A stretch of 64,000 nt of DNA from Pseudomonas rhodesiae (lineage in GTDB: Bacteria; Pseudomonadota; Gammaproteobacteria; Pseudomonadales; Pseudomonadaceae), in NCBI RefSeq assembly GCF_007858255.1, contig NZ_VFEU01000006.1:124001-188000 (forward strand). The letters are read 5' to 3'. How positions within the stretch are numbered: position 1 is the stretch's first letter; each line of letters opens with the position of its first letter. A program made the position numbers and the translations under genes. This document shows positions 57,772 to 64,000 of this stretch, piece after piece. Under the pieces are notes generated by a model, which saw only the letters and a program-made list of their open reading frames with translations, did no database searches and was not told the DNA's origin.

Positions 57772-58401
57772 ATGAAATACTGGATGTTGATTTGGCTGGT
57801 GCTCGCCACGTGCGCATCGGCGGCACCGCGTGATCAAGGCACGCCGGGGCAGTTTGATTTTTATGTGCTGTCGTTGTCGTGGTCGCCGACGTTTTGCCTG
57901 ACCCACCCGGACAACGAACAGTGCTCGGGCAAGGGCTATGGTTTTGTACTGCACGGTCTGTGGCCGCAATACGCACGGGGCGGTTGGCCGGCGTCGTGTG
58001 CGCCGCAGTCGCAACTGAGCCGTGAGGCGCTGGACAAGGGTGCCACGTTGTTTCCGACCCGTGCGCTGCTCAAGCACGAATGGGCCAAGCATGGCACCTG
58101 CAGCGGCCTGGAACCGTTGGCGTATCTGGACAAAACCGACGCGGCATTAGGGGCAGTGGTGATCCCCGAGCAATTGCAGCCATTCAACACGCCGCCGACG
58201 CTGCAGGCCCGCGATATCGAGACGCTGTTTCGCGAAAGCAATCCACGCATGGGTAACCACGGGCTGGCAGTGATTTGCAAAGGTAAGGTGCTGTCGGAAG
58301 TGCGCGTGTGCCTGACCAAGGACCTGGCCTTCGCCGGCTGCCCACGCAGCGTGAAAAGCCAATGCCACGGGGGCGATATCCGCATTCCGGCGCAACGCTA
58401 G
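57772..58401 (+). CDS. Secreted ribonuclease T2 family enzyme
   Basis: Periplasmic or secreted RNase of 209 residues with a signal peptide ending CASA-A. Both catalytic segments are intact: FVLHGLWPQY (about 60-69) and KHEWAKHGTCS (about 101-111). Six or more cysteines are available for disulfides. The fold degrades RNA through 2',3'-cyclic phosphates; E. coli RNase I is the relative. It may scavenge external RNA. Confidence 0.92.
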   Translation: MKYWMLIWLVLATCASAAPRDQGTPGQFDFYVLSLSWSPTFCLTHPDNEQCSGKGYGFVLHGLWPQYARGGWPASCAPQSQLSREALDKGATLFPTRALLKHEWAKHGTCSGLEPLAYLDKTDAALGAVVIPEQLQPFNTPPTLQARDIETLFRESNPRMGNHGLAVICKGKVLSEVRVCLTKDLAFAGCPRSVKSQCHGGDIRIPAQR

Positions 58402-58479
58402 AATGTCCCGGGCTCACTGGCTGGAAGTGATACAGGCGCTAAACTTTCAAAGACTGCCTTCAGGCAAAAGGAACATCGC

Positions 58480-60168
58480 TTGGACACTGACTTTGAAAGT
58501 AAGACAACCTTTCAGGGACTGACCTTCAAGTTGTATCGCGCAGAGGGTAGCGCACTACTGGCATTCGACTTGGCGCCAGACCTCGCTACCCGTGATTTTG
58601 TCGGCTTCAGCATCGAAGTGCGCTACCCCGGTGCCGACCACTGGGGTGCACTGCACAATCGCCTGCATTTCGACTACCCACCCACGCCGGAGCGGCCGCG
58701 CAGCTTTGCTTCTACCGAGGCGCCGTTCCAGAAATTCCGCTGGATTCACGTGCCCAGCCAGATCCTGCCGGGTGTCTATCGATACCGGGTCACCGCCTGC
58801 TACATGGGCGCCGACGGCGCGTTGCGCAAGGGCGTGGCGGTGGAAAACCAGATTTGCCTTGAGGCCCAGACAATCAGTGGCTTCCTGAATGTCGGATTTA
58901 CCCGCGGTTTCGCTTCGTCCCAGGCTTACGGTGATCGGTTCGACAATGAGACCCGCATCCTGCCGCCGGCAGGGGCTGCCCCCAGGGCGTCTCTGGATCT
59001 GGATATGGCGCCCTTCGAAGCCCATTACCAATGGCTGGGTTTCGAGGCGCGACGATTGATTTTGCACGTTCTGGATCAGGTCGCCAACGACCCGCAGTTA
59101 ACCCTCGATGCGCTGATTTACGAAAGCAAGGAACCCGACATCCTGCGCCGCCTGGAGCAACTCGGCCCGCGCCTGCGCGCGATCATTGACGACCACGGCG
59201 AGCAGGGCGCCGCCGACAGCTGCGAAAGCCTCAGCGCCGCGCGCCTCGCCAGTGCGGGGGCCCAGGTCAAGCGCCTGCATTTTTCCAGCCAGCAACACCA
59301 TAAGGTGTTGATCGTAAGGCGTGACGGGCGGGCGATACGGGTGCTCGGCGGCTCCACCAACTTTGCGCTGCGCGGCCTGTATATCCAGGCCAACAACGTG
59401 CTGCTGTTCGACGATGAGCGCGTGGCCGGCAAGTTCGCCGAGGTGTTCGAGGCTTACTGGGCCGCGCCCATGGCCTTTCGCAAAAACCCGCTGTCGCAAC
59501 GCTGGTGGGTGGTGCGCGACCAGCCGGGCTCCAAGGTCTCACTGTGTTTTGCGCCCCATGCCGACAGTGGGTTGTCCCTGGACCCGATTGCCGCCAGCAT
59601 TGAGCAGGCCAGCAGTTCGGTACTGTACTCGGTGGTGTTTCTCAACCTGATCAACGGCAAGGTTCGTACTGCGCTGGATGAGTTGATGCAGCGCGCGTTG
59701 TTCTCCTACGGTGTTGCCCAACGCCAGGGCCGGTTGGCCGTGCGCAAGCCGGATGGTTCGGTGGGCCTGCTGCCGTTCGCTTATCTGGCCAGCAATGCCA
59801 CGGCGCCGTTCAAGGCCGAGTGGTCAGGCAATGCCGGGAACATGGTGCATAGCAAGTTCGTGGTCACGGATTTCAATGGTGCTAACCCCACGGTGTACAC
59901 CGGTTCTTCCAACCTCGCCGGGGGAGGGGAGAAAAACAACGGCGACCACCTGATCCGCATCGAAGACCGCAGGATCGCCGTGGTGTACGCGGTTGAAGCG
60001 TTGCGCCTGTTCGACCATTTCCACTTCCGAGTCAATGCCAGTCAACCTGGCGCTCTGGATACCTTGCGCCTGGCCAAACCACCGGCACCCGGGGACAAAC
60101 CCTGGTTCGATGCCTATTACCGCACCGGTCATGTGAAGATGCGGGACCGTGAGTTATTCGTGAAATAG
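58480..60168 (+). CDS. Phospholipase D-like protein with two HKD motifs
   Basis: Protein of 562 residues in the phospholipase D superfamily. The first catalytic motif is HHKVLIVRRDG ... LGGSTNF (about 273-295) and the second VHSKFVVTDFNGANP ... TGSSNLAGGGEKNNGD (about 455-488). The first 140 residues form a beta-rich domain (LTFKLYRAEGSALLAFDL ... GVYRYRVTACYMG) I do not recognise. No signal peptide or membrane span. It starts with TTG, supported by AAAGGA seven bases upstream. The substrate could be phospholipid or nucleic acid; no T6SS partner genes are adjacent. Confidence 0.85.
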   Translation: MDTDFESKTTFQGLTFKLYRAEGSALLAFDLAPDLATRDFVGFSIEVRYPGADHWGALHNRLHFDYPPTPERPRSFASTEAPFQKFRWIHVPSQILPGVYRYRVTACYMGADGALRKGVAVENQICLEAQTISGFLNVGFTRGFASSQAYGDRFDNETRILPPAGAAPRASLDLDMAPFEAHYQWLGFEARRLILHVLDQVANDPQLTLDALIYESKEPDILRRLEQLGPRLRAIIDDHGEQGAADSCESLSAARLASAGAQVKRLHFSSQQHHKVLIVRRDGRAIRVLGGSTNFALRGLYIQANNVLLFDDERVAGKFAEVFEAYWAAPMAFRKNPLSQRWWVVRDQPGSKVSLCFAPHADSGLSLDPIAASIEQASSSVLYSVVFLNLINGKVRTALDELMQRALFSYGVAQRQGRLAVRKPDGSVGLLPFAYLASNATAPFKAEWSGNAGNMVHSKFVVTDFNGANPTVYTGSSNLAGGGEKNNGDHLIRIEDRRIAVVYAVEALRLFDHFHFRVNASQPGALDTLRLAKPPAPGDKPWFDAYYRTGHVKMRDRELFVK

Positions 60169-60252
60169 CGCTTTACGGGGGGCATTTTCTTCAATACCAG
60201 AGGCGTTCGTGCCTTTACCGTGACGTTATCTTCACTGTCACAGGGATTCGTC

Positions 60253-60840
60253 ATGAGCTTGATTCTTTCCATGGCCGCTTTCGCGCTGGCCACCTCCATC
60301 ACCCCCGGCCCGGTCAATGTGGTGGCGCTCAGTTCGGGCGCGCGCTTCGGTTTTGCCGCCAGCCAGAAACATGTATTCGGCGCCGCCGTGGGCTTTACCG
60401 TGCTGTTGGTGCTGATTGGCTTGGGCCTGCATGAGGTGCTGCTGCGCTGGCCGATCCTGACTCAGCTGATTAAGTGGGGCGGGGTCGCCTTCCTGCTGTA
60501 CATGGCTTGGAAACTGGCGGTGGACGATGGGCGCCTGGACGCCCAAGGCCGCGCAACCGCGCCATCGATGCTCTACGGCGCAATCATGCAATGGCTCAAC
60601 CCCAAAGCCTGGCTGGCTTGTGTTGCGGGGATGGGGCTGTTTGTGGCGGACGGCGCCAGGGCGCAGGTCTGGGTGTTTGCCGGCCTCTATCTGGTGATCT
60701 GCTACCTGTCGGTGGCGTGCTGGGCCTACGCCGGCACCTTTTTGCGCCGCTACCTGAGCAACCCCCAGGGCGTGCGGGTGTTCAACCGTTCAATGGCCGC
60801 GTTGCTGGTGGCCAGTGTGGGTTATTTGCTGATGGCTTGA
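60253..60840 (+). CDS. LysE/RhtB-family amino-acid exporter
   Basis: Inner-membrane exporter of 195 residues with six spans. Family motif SITPGPVNVVALSSGARFGFAASQKHVFGAAVGF at the N-terminus and QWLNPKAWLACVAGMGLF in the middle. AGGG lies seven bases before the ATG. The last 59 bases overlap the end of the convergent AraC-type gene, its probable regulator. Confidence 0.9.
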   Translation: MSLILSMAAFALATSITPGPVNVVALSSGARFGFAASQKHVFGAAVGFTVLLVLIGLGLHEVLLRWPILTQLIKWGGVAFLLYMAWKLAVDDGRLDAQGRATAPSMLYGAIMQWLNPKAWLACVAGMGLFVADGARAQVWVFAGLYLVICYLSVACWAYAGTFLRRYLSNPQGVRVFNRSMAALLVASVGYLLMA

Positions 60841-61657
60841 GACGGTCGCGATATTGCCCCGGCGTGGCGGCGAAGTGCTGCTTGAACGCGCGCTGGAAAT
60901 GCGCCTGGTCGGCAAACCCGGCGGCCAGGGCCACATCGGCGATCAGCTCGCCCTGGCGCAATTGGGCGCGGGCAAACTGAATGCGTTGGTTCACCAAAAA
61001 GGCATGGGGCGTCAGCCCGTAATACTGCTTGAACGCACGGATCAAGTAAGAAGGCGACAGCTCGGCCGCCTGGCAGATATCTTCGAGCTTCAACGCTTGA
61101 GTGCAGTGCTCCCGGATGTATTTGGCTGCCCGTTCCAGCTTGTGGTTCACCTCACGCACCGGCGTCGGCGACGGGTTCAGGCGTTGCTGCACGTCGCTGA
61201 AGTAACTCACCAGCGCGCTCTGCTTTTGCAGGTGTTCGGCCTGCTCATCCACCACGATGCGGTACAGCTCCAGCAAGCCACGGTACAGCAGTGGGTCGCG
61301 GGTATACGGTGTGTCGAATGGCCGGTAGCCCTGATCGGTGCTGAAACCCAACTGATATTGCAGCTCGGTGAGCCAGGGCGTGTCGATATACAGCATCTGG
61401 TAGGACCATGGCTCGTTGGCGATGGGGTTGCAGGCATGGACATCGCCGGGGTTCATCAACACCACGGTGCCAGCGCTGATTTCAAACGTGTCGGCACCGT
61501 AGTGGTAATAGCTGCGTCCGGTGGTGATCGCACCGATGGAAAAGTGCTCGTGGGCGTGCCGTGCATAAGTGACTTTGCGCCCGTCGGCGATGGTGCGCGC
61601 TTCGATAAACGCCAGCGCTGGGTCGCGCCAGAAAACAGGGGCGGTCGCGGTGGTCAT
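60782..61657 (-). CDS. AraC-family transcriptional regulator
   Basis: Regulator of 291 residues with an N-terminal cupin-like effector domain (RHAHEHFSIGAITTGRSYYHYGADTFEISAGTVVLMNPGDVHACNP, about 33-80) and a C-terminal double helix-turn-helix (KLEDICQAAELSPSYLIRAFKQYYGLTPHAFLVNQRIQFARAQL ... IADVALAAGFADQAHFQRAFKQHFAATPGQYR). Start MTTATAPV has AGGAG eight bases upstream. This domain arrangement is frequent beside LysE exporters, where the regulator senses an amino acid. Confidence 0.9.
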   Translation of the reverse strand: MTTATAPVFWRDPALAFIEARTIADGRKVTYARHAHEHFSIGAITTGRSYYHYGADTFEISAGTVVLMNPGDVHACNPIANEPWSYQMLYIDTPWLTELQYQLGFSTDQGYRPFDTPYTRDPLLYRGLLELYRIVVDEQAEHLQKQSALVSYFSDVQQRLNPSPTPVREVNHKLERAAKYIREHCTQALKLEDICQAAELSPSYLIRAFKQYYGLTPHAFLVNQRIQFARAQLRQGELIADVALAAGFADQAHFQRAFKQHFAATPGQYRDRLKPSANNPHWPPATRPLNG

Positions 61658-61720
61658 GGGCAGGGCTCCTGGCGCAGATCGAGTGAGCAACTGTATATCA
61701 AAGCGCCGACTGTTCAAGTG

Positions 61721-64000
61721 TCAGTCCGCCTTGAGCGCCATTTCCAGCAAAAAGTCGGCCCATGGGTCGGTGCCGCTTGCGGCTTCAAGCAGCGTCAGTG
61801 GACGCTTGGCTTTTTCGCGCAAAGCCAGGCCGTCGTGCAATGGGTGCTCCAGGATAATGTCGGCCACTGCATGGCTGCGCGGTGAATCCAGCGTGCGTGG
61901 CACGCGTCTGCCCAGGCTATCCAGTGGCGGCACTTCGGGCGCCTGGGGCAGGTCATTGCCGAGCGGGGTGAGAATCATATCGGTGGTCGCTGTCGACGAC
62001 CCTGGGTCTTGTGGCCACGCACCCTGTGCATAGGCTGTCCAGTCGAAGTGGCTGGCGGTGTCGACGCCGTGCGGCAATTGCCGGGCATCGAGGTCGAGGC
62101 GAGGGCGTATAAGCAGTTGCCTGGGGAAGCATTCGTAGACATACGTGGTGCTGACATAGGTGACGGCCATCAGCACGCCGAACCGTCCCACTTGGGCGGC
62201 GGCACGGCTTGAGGCGCTGGGGCGGCTGAGCTGGAAAAATCGCACCTGACCGTATTCCAGCGCCTCTCGGCGCGGCAGGGTCAGTTGCGACAACCCAAAA
62301 CAGATGGACTCGCGGTAAGCCGCCTTGAGCTGTTGCAACTTGTGATCGAAGGCTTGGAAAAATACCTGGCTGACCGACCCCAGCAAATGAAAGCGCTTGG
62401 CCATCTGTCGATATTTGACGGCTGGCTGGGACGAGTGCCAATGCTGGGAGGTGGCGTCCAGGTCGCCGGCCATATGCAGATCGGTGAACGAATATTTAGG
62501 GCCGGTGTGGATACCTTCGAAGCGCTTGTCTTCAGAAAATGGCGAGTCAAGCGGCAGCCACATCAGGATGCGCGCCTCCAGCCAGCCGTTGTCGGGATAC
62601 ACGCGGCGCAGGTCGTTCAGGGCGGTCTGGCGCAGCCATACCACGGGTTCGGCGAACGCCTCCAGGGTGCTGCGCAGGCGTGTGCGCTGGGCATTGATCG
62701 CATCGACCGCGTTTTTCACGGACTGTGTGCCATAGCGCCGTTGAGGCGCCAGCACGCCGTTGACCACGGCCCACTCCAGCACCGCCGTGGTGGCCTGAGG
62801 GCTGTCAAGAAAGGTCTGCCAGCGATCTTCGGGTGGCAGATACGCGAGGGCCATGATCTGCGCGTGGGTCAATTGACGGGACGAGCCCGGCAGGCTTTTT
62901 TCCAGATACATAACGTACTGACAGAACAGCGTCCAGGTATGTGAGCCCAGGTAGGGCTCGTCTTCGGGGATGTCGCGCACCAGCAACTGCGGGCCTTTTT
63001 CACTGAGGATCAAGTGCGCCGCCAGGGCCGCCGTGGGTCTGTCCAACACACCCATAGCGGTTTCGATGTCCCGGCGCACGAACGGTATGGACTCGCCCCA
63101 ATAGAAGTCGCCGTGCCAGTCCAGCACCTGGATACCCGTGGGATGTGCCTCGAACCTTGGGTCCAGGCTCAGGATCAGCGCGGCCAGTATCAGCGCGTTG
63201 CGGCTGCCGCTTTCGCCCCGTTCGCTGGCGTGGCTACCATGCCAGTGCAGGGTGTTGGACAGCACTTCGCCCAGTTGTTGGGCCAGGGGCGATGCGAGCA
63301 GGCACGGGATCAGGTAATCGGCTTCGGCTCTGACGTCAGCCACAGTCTTGCCGGTCAGCAGGGGCTGGCTCAGGTATTCGAACAGCGTGCCGGGCTGGCC
63401 CTGCATAAAGTCGAGGCTGAGCGCGACGAGCTGTTCACGCTCCTGCGGGGACAGGGTCCACGCCGAAGGGCGCGCGTCGCGCGGCTTGAGTGCACGCCAA
63501 TACGATCCCTGGCTTGACCGTTGTGGCAGGCTGACTTCCAGGCGTTGCAGCACCCGCCGAGCATCCGCCAGGCTTTGCGGCACACGAAAACCGTACAGCC
63601 GCAACGCCTGCTGCAGGCTCACCGTGTCGTTGGTGCGCAACTGGCCACCCGTTCGGGCGGCCAGCGGCCGCAATTGCGATACCCGCTCCATCAGGTGGTC
63701 ATGCTCGGCCACGGCATCGTTCAGGGACTTCCAGACGCCGTCCAAGTCGCGGGCCTCGATGTTGCCGGATTCGCTCAGCAGCACGTGGCTGGCGGGATCG
63801 ATGCGCAGGCGGGTACGCAGGGCCAGAAAGGCCGGATCGTCGGTCACCAGGCGTAAGTGGCGGTAGGCACTCTTCACCGTGGCCCGGAGCGCGTCCGGGT
63901 CGCCACTGATCACCCGATCCAGGCCGTCGGGCCCTTGTAACTGGCCGCTGTCGAGCACTTGCGCCAGCACGGTACGCAGGCGGTGGCGGTCATTCAACAT
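61721..64000 (-). CDS. C-terminal part of a very large toxin-like protein
   Basis: At least 759 residues, read off the window edge; an ATG coincides with the last three bases, so the true start is unknown and probably further away. No catalytic motif is obvious. Segments such as QLTHAQIMALAYLPPEDRWQTFLDSPQATTAVLEWAVVNGVL and TYVYECFPRQLLIRPRLDLDARQLP recall the very large Pseudomonas proteins annotated with a dermonecrotic-toxin-like domain, but this is from memory of the style rather than a diagnostic motif. It stands alone, 63 bases from the araC-type gene. Confidence 0.6.
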   Translation of the reverse strand: MLNDRHRLRTVLAQVLDSGQLQGPDGLDRVISGDPDALRATVKSAYRHLRLVTDDPAFLALRTRLRIDPASHVLLSESGNIEARDLDGVWKSLNDAVAEHDHLMERVSQLRPLAARTGGQLRTNDTVSLQQALRLYGFRVPQSLADARRVLQRLEVSLPQRSSQGSYWRALKPRDARPSAWTLSPQEREQLVALSLDFMQGQPGTLFEYLSQPLLTGKTVADVRAEADYLIPCLLASPLAQQLGEVLSNTLHWHGSHASERGESGSRNALILAALILSLDPRFEAHPTGIQVLDWHGDFYWGESIPFVRRDIETAMGVLDRPTAALAAHLILSEKGPQLLVRDIPEDEPYLGSHTWTLFCQYVMYLEKSLPGSSRQLTHAQIMALAYLPPEDRWQTFLDSPQATTAVLEWAVVNGVLAPQRRYGTQSVKNAVDAINAQRTRLRSTLEAFAEPVVWLRQTALNDLRRVYPDNGWLEARILMWLPLDSPFSEDKRFEGIHTGPKYSFTDLHMAGDLDATSQHWHSSQPAVKYRQMAKRFHLLGSVSQVFFQAFDHKLQQLKAAYRESICFGLSQLTLPRREALEYGQVRFFQLSRPSASSRAAAQVGRFGVLMAVTYVSTTYVYECFPRQLLIRPRLDLDARQLPHGVDTASHFDWTAYAQGAWPQDPGSSTATTDMILTPLGNDLPQAPEVPPLDSLGRRVPRTLDSPRSHAVADIILEHPLHDGLALREKAKRPLTLLEAASGTDPWADFLLEMALKAD

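Overview
The window looks like chromosome of a Pseudomonas from the P. fluorescens lineage. The evidence is high-GC coding sequence, a pyoverdine cluster with the formyl-hydroxyornithine gene pvdF, dense REPIN-type palindromes of the fluorescens kind, and Pseudomonas-specific small proteins. No tRNA, rRNA, CRISPR array, prophage or insertion sequence was seen. The species is an inference.

Region 1 (1-17048) is pyoverdine. Two NRPS genes end the peptide assembly line; both adenylation domains carry a serine code, and the last protein ends in a thioesterase. A bidirectional terminator separates them from fpvA (receptor) and pvdE (exporter), read the other way. Then come pvdF, the periplasmic maturation operon pvdM-pvdN-pvdO, and the tyrosinase gene pvdP. 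Four exact PvdS sites (TAAAT-N16-CGT) form two back-to-back pairs that drive pvdE/pvdF and pvdMNO/pvdP. An AhpD-fold gene follows.

Region 2 (17053-25740) is acetoin/2,3-butanediol use: a dehydrogenase of the short-chain family, the sigma-54 activator AcoR and acoABC. A TGAGACG-N3-CGTCTCA palindrome occurs between acoR and acoA, and again between the dehydrogenase and a divergent TonB receptor gene.

Region 3 (25846-32382) is mixed: an SRPBCC protein, an OmpR-type two-component system, a glycine-zipper-like membrane protein followed by an unlisted 24-residue membrane peptide, a Bcr/CflA-type exporter and a divergent MocR regulator.

Region 4 (32402-45451) is myo-inositol catabolism: iolR divergent from iolC-iolE-iolB-iolD-iolG, an extra Gfo/Idh/MocA dehydrogenase, and an inositol-type ABC importer (binding protein, ATPase, permease). 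Two matching TGGAA-N6-TTCCA palindromes sit before iolC and before the importer and are proposed IolR operators. A-rich AANAANAA motifs (Hfq/Crc type) lie at most aco and iol translation starts, suggesting catabolite repression.

Region 5 (45791-64000) is housekeeping and accessory: a DksA2-like protein with a degenerate zinc finger, a chemoreceptor with a C-terminal sensor domain, several small Pseudomonas proteins, a structured RNA-like stretch ending in a terminator just before a 156-residue protein, an orphan choline/betaine-type binding protein, a transducer-type hydroxamate siderophore receptor, a PAS-GGDEF cyclase, a Nudix hydrolase, another Gfo/Idh protein, an RNase T2, a phospholipase D-like protein, a LysE exporter overlapping tail-to-tail with an AraC regulator, and the end of a very large protein that resembles Pseudomonas toxin-like proteins.
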